Assembly (NCBI GenBank): GCA_964058805.1
Contig: CAXKVV010001395.1
Coordinates: forward strand, 1-29,566
From: Schoenoplectus triqueter
Lineage: Eukaryota > Streptophyta > Magnoliopsida > Poales > Cyperaceae
Direction: 5' to 3'
DNA length: 29,566 nucleotides
A program made the translations under genes and the position numbers. Below the pieces are notes generated by a model. That model was not told the origin of the DNA. It searched no databases and was given only the letters and a program-made list of their open reading frames with translations. Positions 20,565 through 29,566 of the stretch are shown one piece after another (position 1 is the first letter of the stretch; each line of letters begins with the position of its first letter).

Positions 20565-21235
20565 TGTTGGGGTTCTTCTTGAAATAAATGTCAAATGAGA
20601 AGTGCTTTTGTGAAATCCAATAAGAAAAGAGATGGGTAAATTGAGCACCGTACCGATCGGTACCAAATAGTTCAAGTGCAAGCCAAACAAAGATAAATAA
20701 GAGAAATTAAGCACAATCATAAGACACACAAGATTTTACGTGGAAAACCCTCTCAACCTAGAGGGTAAAAAACCACGGGGCACACCGGCAAATTTTCACT
20801 ATACCAACAAACGGGTACAATTGTTCTTCTCAAGTTTAAACCCTAAACTTGAGGTATACATATGCAAATAGAGAGAAAATACTAGAGGTACATACTGCGA
20901 GTCAACACCCGCTTTAAAAACCCCAATTTCATTCAAACCTAAGAAAACCCTAGATTTGAGAAAATGAGAAAATCTCTTCTTACAAACAGAAAGAATACGA
21001 TCAGAGGCAATGGAATCGAAGAGTCTGACTTACTCTTCGTTTTCTTCTTCTTCACCACCTTCTATCTCTCTCTCTTTCTCTCTTCGCATTTTCTCTCTGT
21101 CGAGCACGAACACCTCTCTGTTTTTTTTTTCTTTCTTTCCGCGTCTCTCTTTCTCTCCGAGAGAGAGAGAGCTTTTTCTTTTTTTTTCTGTTGCCGAATT
21201 TTTGGGCTGGACCCATCACGGGCCCAACACCAACA
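20565..21235 (-). repeat. 3' LTR of the copia element
   Basis: 671 bases, 5'-TGTTGG...CCAACA-3' ends, matching 25323-25993. It contains a C/T-rich tract (read on + near 21040-21190) and three palindromic features: 20650-20663, 20747-20766 and 20829-20853. Confidence 0.97.
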
Positions 21236-21247
21236 ATCTCCCCCTCC
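21236..21247 (-). other. Polypurine tract of the copia element
   Basis: On - the 12 bases next to the 3' LTR read GGAGGGGGAGAT, a purine tract that would prime plus-strand DNA synthesis. Confidence 0.9.
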
Positions 21248-21282
21248 AGCCCACGGAGAGAGGCACACCGGTCTTCAAGTCA

Positions 21283-24200
21283 TCACTTGGTATCCATGCC
21301 GACAAGCCGGCGACAAAGCTCAAGCTTGTCCTTTGGAACTATCTTTGTCAGCATGTCTGACGGGTTCTTATCCGTGTGGATCTTCTTCAGCTTCATCTGT
21401 TGATTCTCTATTACATCTCTCAACCAGTGAAATCTCACATCAATGTGCTTAGTTCTGGAATGATATGTAGCATTCTTGCTCAAATCCATGGCACTCTGAC
21501 TATCACAGAAAATAACTGCATCTTCCTGTTGCATACCAAGCTCTAGGAGAAATCTAGTCAACCACAATAGCTCTTTGCCAGCTTCCGTTGCTGCAATATA
21601 TTCTGCTTCTGTAGTTGACAAAGCCACACATTTCTGCAGTTTGGACTGCCATGATACAGCTCCCCCTGCAAAAGAAAACACATAACCCGAAGTAGACTTT
21701 CTGTGATCCAGATCTCCAGCCATATCAGCATCTGTGTAGCCTTCTAACACAGGTTCACCCTTTCCAAAACTCAAACACAACTTGGAAGTACCTCTTAAAT
21801 ATCTAAGAATCCATTTCACTGCTTCCCAATGTTATTTTCCGGGATTAGATAGAAATCTGCTTACCACACCAACTGCATGAGCTATATCTGGCCTGGTGCA
21901 AACCATTGAATACATCAAACTCCCTACAGCTGAAGAGTATGGCACTCTTGACATTTCATCTTTTTCTTTCTCCGTTGATGGACACAACTTCTTACTCAGT
22001 TTCAGATGGTTAGGAAGCGGACAACTTACTTTCTTTGCTCCTTGCATGTTGAATCTCTCAAGCACCCTTTCAATGTACTTCTCCTGTGACAGCCAAAGTC
22101 TCCTGGTCTTTCTGTCACGAATGATCTGCATGCCCAATATCTGACGTGCTTGACCCATGTCCTTCATGTCAAATGACTTAGACATCTCCTTCTTCAACAT
22201 GTCTATCATCTGAGCATCATGTCCTGCAATTAACATATCATCAACATAAAGCAAAAGGATTAGAAATTTTCCATTAGCAAGTCTTTTGAAGTAAACACAT
22301 GGATCTGCCTTGGTTCTCTGGTATCCATGACTCATCATGAAAGAGTCGAATTTCTTGTACCACTGTCTTGGAGCCTGTTTCAATCCGTACAAACTCTTCT
22401 TCAACTTGCAAACCATGTTATCTTTTCCTTTTACTTCAAATCCTTCTGGTTGCACCATATAGATCTCTTCCTCCAAATCACCATGAAGGAATGCAGTTTT
22501 TACATCAAGTTGTTCAAGCTCAAGGTCTAAACCAGCTACTAGACCTAATACTGCACGGATGGAAGTCATCTTCACCACTGGTGAGAAAATCTCCTCAAAG
22601 TCAATACCTTGTTTCTGCCCAAAACCCTTCACTACTAGTCGGGCTTTGTATTTCATAAGTTCTCCATTTCCATCTCTCTTTAGCTTGAACACCCATTTGT
22701 TCCTCAATGCCTTTCGGCCCTTAGGAAGTTGCACAAGCTCATATGTGTCATTTTCTTGCAATGATTTCATCTCATCTTTCATTGCATCCTGCCACTTAGT
22801 CTTGTCTTTATGAATTTGTGCCTCCTGAAAACTTTCTGGTTCTCCTTCTTCCGTTAATAAGATATACTCTGAAGAAAGGTATCTTTTAGAAGGTTGGCGC
22901 TCTCTTTCAGACCTTCTAACCTGGAGCTCTTCTAGCTCTCCTTGATGATGTTGCTCCCCCTGCTCAGGAGCATCATAAATGACATCATCATCATTATCAT
23001 TGTCCATCATGTCAGAGGTTTCCTCAGTGGCTTCTTCATTAGATTCATCTTCATCTGTTGCTGCTGATTCCACAAGTGAAGGATCTGGTGTGAGTTCTAT
23101 GGACTCACCAACTCTCTCTGACTTCTTGTCGTTGTTCAGATCTACCCCTATTTGGTCTTCATAGAACACAACATCTCTGCATCTGATAATTCTCCTCTTT
23201 TCTGGGTCCCATAGTCTGTATCTGAACTCCTCATTTCCATAACCTAGAAAAATGCAAGGAGTTGCTTTGTCATCCAACTTAGATCTTCGCTCCTTTGGGA
23301 TATGCACATATGCTTTGCATCCAAACACTCTTAGATGAGAGTATGACACATTCTTCTTGGACCATACTCTCTCTGGTATCTCAAACTTCAAAGGAACGGA
23401 TGGTGACCTGTTTATGAGATAGCAGGTTGTGCGAATTGCTTCTCCCCAAAACTGCTTTGGCAATTTTGCCATTTTGAGCATGCATCTGACCTTCTCAACA
23501 ATGGTGCGATTCATTCTCTCAGCTACACCATTGTGCTGTGGGGTTCCAGGTACTGTCTTCTCATGTCGGATTCCATATTTCACACAATATGCTTTGAACT
23601 CTTTAGAGGTATATTCTCCACCGTTATCAGAACGGAGACATTTTAGTTTCTTGTCTGTCTCCCTCTCTACCATGACATGAAACTCTTGAAAGTAATTGAA
23701 TACTTGGCCCTTTGTTCTTAAGAAATAAGCCCACACCTTCCTAGATGCATCATCAATAAAGGTCAGAAAATATCGATTGCCGCCCAATGACTCCACCTCA
23801 AAGGGACCACACACATCAGAGTAAACTAAGTCCAGCACATTATGTTTCCTTTCTGATTTTTGACTAAAAGAGACTCGATGTTGCTTACCAAATAGACAAT
23901 AATCACAAGGATCTAGAACCTCATCTTTGGTCGAAGGGATGTGAGACTTCCTTGCCAGAATTTGTAGCCCTTTTTCACTCATGTGGCCAAGGCGTTGATG
24001 CCACAAATTTACAGAGCTTCCAGCTTGTACCGCATTCAAGCCATTCTTGAGCACTTTTGCGTGGGTTCTGTATAAGGAGTTCCATGACTTCCCTCTTGCT
24101 ACAACCATTGATCCTTTGCTAAGCTTCCATTCTCCACCTCCTAGGTAATGCTTGAATCCATCTTTGTCCAATGCATCACCTGATATCAGATTTAGGCGTA

Positions 24201-25272
24201 AATCAGGAATATGCCGCACATCTTTCAGTATTAACCGACAGCCCATATCCGTCTGCAGGCAAATATCACCAATACCCACAATGCATGAGTGGCTAGTATT
24301 ACCCATCTTCACTGTACCAAAATCTCCAGCTTTGTACGTTATGAAGAACTCTTTATTCGGTGTAGCATGATAGCAAGCACCTGTGTCAACTATCCACTCA
24401 ACTCCTTGGTGACCTTCTACATGTAGACATTGATCTTCTTCACAAGAGAGAATCACTACATCTTCTGCAGTTACTGTGGCTGTGATATTTTTGTTGTCAT
24501 CCTCTTTCTTCTGATTTTTGCCTTCATTTTGTAGTCTTTTCCAGACTCTACAATTTCTCTTTATGTGACCTTCTTTACCACAATGGTAGCATTGTCTTCC
24601 TTTGGACTTTGACTTGCCTCTGGACTTGCTACGACCTCTTGATTGTTGTCTGCATTCAGCTCTCCCCCTGTTCTCTGTGATAAGAGCCTGTGCACCATTT
24701 GTATCAGTTGACTTCCTTCTTGTCTCTTCATTGAACAAGCTGCTAGTAACTGTACTCATGGTGACCACACCATTCGGAGCTGCATTACTGATTGTCACGA
24801 CCAAGGTTTCCCAACTGTCAGGCAATGATCCCAAAAGCAACAAAGCCTGTAACTCATCTTCTAAGGTCATCTTCATTGCTGACAATTGATTAATCAAGCT
24901 CTGAAACTCATTTAAATGCTCAGCAACATTGGTACCTTCTCTGAATTTAAGATTTACCAGTTTTCGGATCAAAAACGCCTTGTTAGCTGCTGTTTTCTGT
25001 TCATACAGTGACTCCAGTTTCTTCCACAACTCATGTGCGTTTGTTTCACTTGCTACATGGTGGTACACACTGTCATCAAGCCACTGTCTGATTGTGCCAA
25101 CCGCTTTTCGATTCCATTTATTCCAATTAGCGGTAGTCATCTCTTCTGGCTTCGCACTTTCTCCTTCAACCGGCTCATACAAGTCCTTACAATAAAGGAT
25201 ATCCTCCATTTTGGATTTCCATATCTGCCAGTTATTATTTGTCAATTTGATCATGGTGCTACTACCTTCCAT
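21283..25272 (-). pseudogene. copia gag-pol polyprotein with one internal stop
   Basis: The frame starts at ATG 25272 and runs 1146 codons to a TAA at 21834-21832. It then continues in the same frame to 21283, about 1329 residues overall. Gag comes first, with a CCHC zinc knuckle at Cys228, Cys231, His236 and Cys241. The protease has DTG at 296-298. The integrase zinc region has His425, His430, Cys456 and Cys459. Its catalytic triad is Asp486, Asp549 and Glu585, the D,D35E spacing. Reverse transcriptase has Asp923 and YVDD at 1009-1012. RNase H lies after the stop, with its acidic residues present (YTDAD, TEAEY, FCDSQSA). The stop falls in the conserved NPGK-x-HWEAVKW block between reverse transcriptase and RNase H, where relatives carry an acidic residue. 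No other stop or frameshift is present. Confidence 0.93.
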
Positions 25273-25308
25273 CTTAACCTACAAAAGCACGCTCAAAGAA
25301 AACCTGAG

Positions 25309-25320
25309 GCTCTGATACCA
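25309..25320 (-). other. Primer-binding site for initiator tRNA-Met
   Basis: On - TGGTATCAGAGC lies two bases after the 5' LTR. This is the standard complement of the plant initiator tRNA-Met 3' end, used by many copia elements to start reverse transcription. Confidence 0.95.
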
Positions 25321-25322
25321 CT

Positions 25323-25993
25323 TGTTGGGGTTCTTCTTGAAATAAATGTCAAATGAGAAGTGCTTTTGTGAAATCCAATAAGAAAAGAGATGGGTAAATT
25401 GAGCACCGTACCGATCGGTACCAAATAGTTCAAGTGCAAGCCAAACAAAGGTAAATAAGAGAAATTAAGCACAATCATAAGACACACAAGATTTTACGTG
25501 GAAAACCCTCTCAACCTAGAGGGTAAAAAACCACGGGGCACACCGGCAAATTTTCACTATACCAACAAACGGGTACAATTGTTCTTCTCAAGTTTAAACT
25601 CTAAACTTGAGGTATACATATGCAAATAGAGAGAAAATACTAGAGGTACATACTGCGAGTCAACACCCGCTTTAAAAACCCCAATTTCATTCAAACCTAA
25701 GAAAACCCTAGATTTGAGAAAATGAGAAAATCTCTTCTTACAAACAGAAAGAATACGATCAGAGGCAATGGAATCGAAGAGTCTGACTTACTCTTCGTTT
25801 TCTTCTTCTTCACCACCTTCTATCTCTCTCTCTTTCTCTCTTCGCCTTTTCTCTCTGTCGAGCACGAACACCTCTCTGTTTTTTTTTCTTTCTTTCCGCG
25901 TCTCTCTTTCTCTCCGAGAGAGAGAGAGCTTTTTCTTTTTTTTTTCTGTTGCCGAATTTTTGGGCTGGACCCATCACGGGCCCAACACCAACA
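25323..25993 (-). repeat. 5' LTR of the copia element
   Basis: 671 bases, near-identical to 20565-21235. It should contain the promoter of the element, transcribed on -. The hairpins seen in the other LTR are kept. The substitution at 25600 falls in a hairpin loop and leaves both arms intact. Confidence 0.97.
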
Positions 25994-25998
25994 GTATA

Positions 25999-26406
25999 GT
26001 CGCCATTGACCCATATATATATATATATATTAGTTATGGTAGATTTTTCCCTCAAATTGATTTCCAAGAAATTGCTGGAGCCTCGAGGTAGCCGTCAGAT
26101 GGTGTAAAATAAATTCCCACGCCCAGTCTCGGTGGCTGCGCAATATTTGCTTAGGCCTTTTACCAGCCGATTTTAGTTTCGGGCCTATTCAATTACTAGA
26201 AGTGTTTCACTTGTAGTTGTGGGTTCAAAAGATATATAGTAGGGACGGATATTCCTTGGTTTATTGTATAATCAAATGAATATTTAATTAAATAAACATT
26301 GATTAAATCAACACAACCATCCCTTTGTACCAGACAAAAGCAAACAATAACGTATGACATTTTCAAAACAGCTCACCAAATATATTTTATCAAATGCTAA
26401 TCTACA
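25999..26406. other. 3' flank of the GPAT gene
   Basis: Between the retrotransposon and the GPAT stop codon. It contains an (AT)9 run at 26013-26030 and no coding region. The GPAT 3' UTR on - should occupy part of it. No clear AATAAA was found. Confidence 0.45.
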
Positions 26407-27330
26407 CTAATGCAGCAGAAACCCAACTGCATCCTTGACCCCGTCAACCCAGTTTCTGCTCTTTGCTGGTTTCATGTTCACTGTACCGTCAGTACCGGCC
26501 AGCACACGGTACTTATCCTTCCGAGTAAAATTTGTACACTGAAACCCTAATGTAGCTGCAAGCATTCGTTGTACATAGTTTGCCACGTCATGAGCACTTT
26601 TACCGGCTGCACAAGTTTCTTCTTCTGGCAGCTGGTTTAAAAATGTCACCTCGTACACCGGGTTTGGATCCATGAAGAAGAATATCGGATCCATTGCCTT
26701 CGACTTACGTGCCGTTGTTGGATGGAAAAACTTGACTCTATAGTTCGTCGCAACTGGTACAATCCGATCAGTAAGTTCAGCAAATAATGCACTAAATCTC
26801 AGTAAGAATGGCTCCCGGCATGTGGTCCCTTCAGGGCATACGACGAGGTCACCGTCAGCCAGCAGTTCTGTAATTTTCTCACCATCTAATTTACGATCAC
26901 GAGTTAACCGCACTGTAGGAATTGGAGAGAGAATTTCAGAAAATCTTGAGAGGGAATATGTGACAGCTGTGACCTTCCGGCCGAGTATTGTTGCTAGCAC
27001 GACTGGGTCCATTAAGGTCCTGTGCGTGCAGACAAATAGGACCCCTTTGTTGTGGTTTGAACGGGCTGGTGGAGGGGCACGTCCGCGAATTATCACTGCA
27101 CCACCAAATATTGGGGCAATACGAGGTATGATCCATATCGGGACCAACAGGCCAACGGCTATGCGAATAAATGCGATCACCAGGCCGAAAGGAATCCAGA
27201 AGACTATCAAAAGTGATGTCAGCGGGGTCGGCCGGGGCACCAAACGGCCGTCATGAAATATGACTGGTACTGGGTGTTGTTGCGAGTTTGCATGCTCAAT
27301 GTGTTGTGCGAATGGCGGATTTAGTTGCTC
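26407..27330 (-). CDS. Glycerol-3-phosphate acyltransferase, GPAT5/7-like, last exon only (partial)
   Basis: The exon starts after a tgtaacag acceptor at 27330, phase 0, and encodes 307 residues to TAG at 26409-26407. Plant GPATs of this type transfer an acyl group to glycerol-3-phosphate, usually at sn-2, for cutin or suberin precursors at the [10 protein letters not shown] at 23-30 marks the start of the acyltransferase half. A hydrophobic stretch lies at about 38-70. The catalytic HX4D box is HRTLMD, His103 to Asp108. PEGTTCREP starts at 166. Phrases such as [28 protein letters not shown] and LDPIFFFM-like MDPIFFFM point to the GPAT5/GPAT7 (suberin) group rather than GPAT4/6/8. The N-terminal phosphatase-like half (about 190 residues in the family) is absent from this exon and was not found up to 29566. 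A long intron or a 5' truncation are the options. The exon itself is intact. Confidence 0.88.
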   Translation of the reverse strand, partial: EQLNPPFAQHIEHANSQQHPVPVIFHDGRLVPRPTPLTSLLIVFWIPFGLVIAFIRIAVGLLVPIWIIPRIAPIFGGAVIIRGRAPPPARSNHNKGVLFVCTHRTLMDPVVLATILGRKVTAVTYSLSRFSEILSPIPTVRLTRDRKLDGEKITELLADGDLVVCPEGTTCREPFLLRFSALFAELTDRIVPVATNYRVKFFHPTTARKSKAMDPIFFFMDPNPVYEVTFLNQLPEEETCAAGKSAHDVANYVQRMLAATLGFQCTNFTRKDKYRVLAGTDGTVNMKPAKSRNWVDGVKDAVGFLLH

Positions 27331-27523
27331 CTGTTACAAAACATAAAATTGATCGTTAGAAAAATGTAATGTATTAGAGCTGTGTGATTTCTGCTGGTTG
27401 TTAGAATCAACTAAAATGTGCTAATTGAGTTTGAGATTTCTGTAACTAGAATGTGTAATTTTTGTAAATAATAGGTTCTTAGTTTTTGTTCTCTATGCGC
27501 CTAGAAATTTATTCTGTTAACAT

Positions 27524-27600
27524 CATGGTCTATATAGTATCCCCAATTTATTTGGGATTAAAGTCTTTGTTGTTGTTGTTGCTGCATGGTCTATATAGTA
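27524..27600 (+). mobile_element. 45-bp SINE-tail insertion with 16-bp target duplication
   Basis: The insert at 27540-27584 reads tccccaatttatttgggatt..., then ttgttgttgttgttgctg. This resembles the 3' end of plant Au-type SINEs, which end in TTG repeats. It is flanked by perfect copies of catggtctatatagta (27524-27539 and 27585-27600), a retroposon-size target duplication. All the body of the SINE is missing, so it is an extreme 5' truncation. SINE family assignment rests on memory of the tail motif. Confidence 0.75.
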
Positions 27601-28041
27601 CGTATATGCCATGCGGTCTCATCTGAATGCGCAGGTGGTAATGGTATACATCAGGCAATTAAGAACTTAACTGTCGGGTTTAATTAAATTTTGACTGGTC
27701 ACTATCTAATGTAAACACAGTCTACCTAAATAACAAATAACACGGAAATCTATTAGTTACTTTTTTTTATGATATTATTGTAGTTTGGTCAAACATATAT
27801 TGATTGCTATGGACTAGGGACTATCAGAAAATAGATGCCATTGTCACTTTCCAAACATATATTTTTTGTGCAAGACTCGGCGCAATAACTATTGAAGAAA
27901 AGGAATATATATATCATTATGCCGTGTGAAAAAATATAATCGAATTAATGACCAAACCGTAAAAATTTGGACGTCCCAGCAACCTTGAATTGACTGGTGA
28001 TTAATTATGGAAAACCAATATAAATTGGGGATATTGCTAAT

Positions 28042-28042
<1 letters not shown>

Positions 28043-28072
<30 letters not shown>

Positions 28073-28147
28073 AAGAAGAAGAAGAAGAAGAAGAAGAAGA
28101 AGAAGAAGAAGAAGAAGAAGAAGAAGAAGAAGAAGAAGAAGAAGAAG
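28043..28147. repeat. (AAG)35 microsatellite
   Basis: 105 uninterrupted bases of AAG. A poly-serine frame on - through it is an artefact. Such long perfect runs are usually highly polymorphic. Confidence 0.98.
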
Positions 28148-29305
28148 CTATTTTAACTCTGTAATATTGACGTATATAAATTTGATTTTCTAAATATATA
28201 TAATTTAGCTTAGTATGGCTATAAATTTGGAAAACCACAAAGTTTTAAAAGAAAACTCGCCCCATAATTTCGTACGCTGCATGTTCAATGCCCTTTGGAA
28301 GGCAAGTTCCTCCAAATCCAAAGGGTGCTTTGACCTTTCAATTTTAGTTATCATGAGAAAGCATTAATGTTCCTTGCTAACTTCTGCTTTTATTTTCAAT
28401 CACTCCATGAAATGGAGATCTCCAGAGTCCAGACAATGTTTTCAACAACTTAGTCAAATGAAATAAATCGTTTCCTATGTACTTCTTAATTGGAATTCAA
28501 ATTAAATCTTAATTAACATTTAAAGCATCTAGAACTCAATGATCCACATGGATAAAATTGATGTATAGAATTTCAATAGAGAATAAACATACAATCAGAG
28601 AGAACAATTGAAAGAACAAATAAATAAATGCTGAAATTATTTTTAACGGAGATAAATTCGCTACTGTATTTTTCTAGTTTTTCAGTAACTGCAGTAGTAA
28701 AATAAATAAATAAAAAGCGAACTTGCTTTTTTTATATATATATATACAAAGAATATAAATTCATATTTCTTTCCACATCTATCTTATTTCTCAATTGGGC
28801 GATACGAGCCCTTTAGACAGTAAAATCGGTCCAGTCCATCGGAGTTGCTTCCAAACCTTATAGTTTATACAATATCTTGATTTTTTTAGGTACAAAGTAT
28901 TTTTTATTTTATCTTAGAAGCTAGTAGAGTTATAAGTTTTAGACTTTTAAGCTCTTATTCTAATTATCTAATTTATTTGAGATTAATTGTTGTAGTTTGA
29001 AGTACATAGAATCTCTCGTTTGTTTTCAAAGTCCAAAAGTTCAAATAAAATTCTCTCTTCCGAGTATGTAGTACGACCAATAAATATCAAAAAATAAATC
29101 GCTAAAAAATTCTACATCGAACCTTGATAAATAGATAAGCGTTCCACCAAACTTCCTTTTTTGCTAGCACAAAGTGAAAAGATTCTCAATATTTTTATGT
29201 CCCCTACATTCTCTTTAAAGTTTTCAATATTTTATTTTAAATAACAAAATAGAGTTCGGTTCAATTGTAAGAATTCTGCTCGTAAATCCGACGATGATGA
29301 ACATA

Positions 29306-29349
29306 TCGAAAAACACATGCACAAATCTCGAAAAACACATGTACAAATC
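29306..29349. repeat. 22-bp tandem repeat, two copies
   Basis: tcgaaaaacacatg(c/t)acaaat repeated with a 22-base period and one difference. No known role. Confidence 0.85.
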
Positions 29350-29566
29350 TCGAAGAGATGAAATACACTTCTACCGTCTGTCCTAATGAATAGAAAGCTA
29401 CTCGTTTCGTTCCTACTTTATAAGGCGTGCACAGTTCACACACTTTATACCTAGGAGTCTAGGACGCACAATTATTAATAATTAGCATGTCTATGTCATG
29501 TAATACTGATGATATGAATTTATGGATGTTATAATCTGTCTATCATACCATTGTACATGCATCACT

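Larger units (their letters stand above)
20565..25993 (-). mobile_element. Full-length Ty1/copia LTR retrotransposon, Tnt1/Tork-like
   Basis: The 5429-bp element has two 671-bp LTRs with TG...CA ends. A perfect target duplication GTATA flanks it (20560-20564 and 25994-25998). Read on -, the order is 5' LTR, tRNA-iMet primer site, gag-pol, polypurine tract, 3' LTR. Domain order is gag, protease, integrase, reverse transcriptase, RNase H, the copia order. Protein features strongly resemble tobacco Tnt1. The LTRs differ by three substitutions (20693/25451, 20842/25600, 21088/25846) and two one-base homopolymer length changes, so the insertion is young. The polyprotein has one in-frame stop, so this copy is probably not autonomous. 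It lies 414 bases beyond the GPAT stop codon, in the same orientation as that gene. Confidence 0.97.
27601..29566. other. Probable GPAT intron and/or upstream DNA, no gene recognised
   Basis: AT-rich DNA with an (AAG)35 microsatellite and a small 22-bp tandem repeat. I looked on - for the missing GPAT N-terminal exon (HAD-like DLDGT motif, membrane segments) and did not find it. The small frames here have no recognisable domain. Confidence 0.45.

Noticed and set aside
20964..21452. Open frames of 60-160 codons on + over the LTRs, with the same in the other LTR at 25722
   Set aside because: They are repeated in both LTRs, biased by C/T tracts, and antisense to the element. They are not genes.
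21896..25356. Many + strand frames under the copia polyprotein
   Set aside because: They are shadows of the long - strand gag-pol frame.
28041..28238. Poly-serine open frame on -
   Set aside because: It is the translation of the (AAG)35 microsatellite and has no other protein-like content.
28263..28332. On -, a peptide resembling a P450 haem-binding loop (PFGFGGTCLPKG)
   Set aside because: The spacing and residues do not fit the P450 signature, no other P450 motif is nearby, and the frame is short. Chance similarity is more likely.

Overview
The window is nuclear DNA of a flowering plant, most likely a eudicot. It has AT-rich intergenic DNA, GT-AG introns, plant-type gene families, a Tnt1-like Ty1/copia retrotransposon, several miniature inverted-repeat elements (MITEs) and a plant nuclear tRNA-Leu. 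I cannot name the species. The layout is ordinary gene-plus-transposon euchromatin, and I did not find an undescribed defence or biosynthetic system.

Left part (1-8.9 kb). A five-exon gene on + (456-1709) encodes an FKBP20-1-type peptidyl-prolyl isomerase of 188 residues. After about 3 kb of repeats comes a seven-exon gene on - (8752 down to 5059). It encodes a complete 283-residue DHHC S-acyltransferase of the PAT15/PAT16 type. I rebuilt both by joining exons at consensus splice sites. A 499-bp terminal-inverted-repeat element (2436-2934) lies between them.

Middle (8.9-20.5 kb). An intronless gene on - (12822 down to 11488) encodes a PCS1-like aspartic protease. Downstream of it lie two diverged copies of a ~220-bp segment. 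One copy was later split by a 373-bp Mutator-like MITE with a 9-bp target duplication. From 12.9 to 20.5 kb I see only AT-rich DNA, fold-back elements, small tandem repeats and one tRNA-Leu(CAG) gene (17959-18039).

Right part (20.5-29.6 kb). A full-length copia retrotransposon (20565-25993, - orientation) has 671-bp LTRs that differ at three bases plus two homopolymer steps, a perfect 5-bp target duplication, a primer-binding site and a polypurine tract. Its polyprotein frame is broken by one in-frame stop. It lies 414 bp downstream of the last exon of a glycerol-3-phosphate acyltransferase (GPAT5/7-like, 27330 down to 26407). The GPAT N-terminal exon was not found in the remaining 2.2 kb. 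That interval holds a 45-bp SINE-tail insertion with a 16-bp target duplication and a perfect (AAG)35 microsatellite.

The genes are housekeeping or developmental and do not form a pathway. The main interest lies in recent mobile-element history and small structural oddities inside introns.
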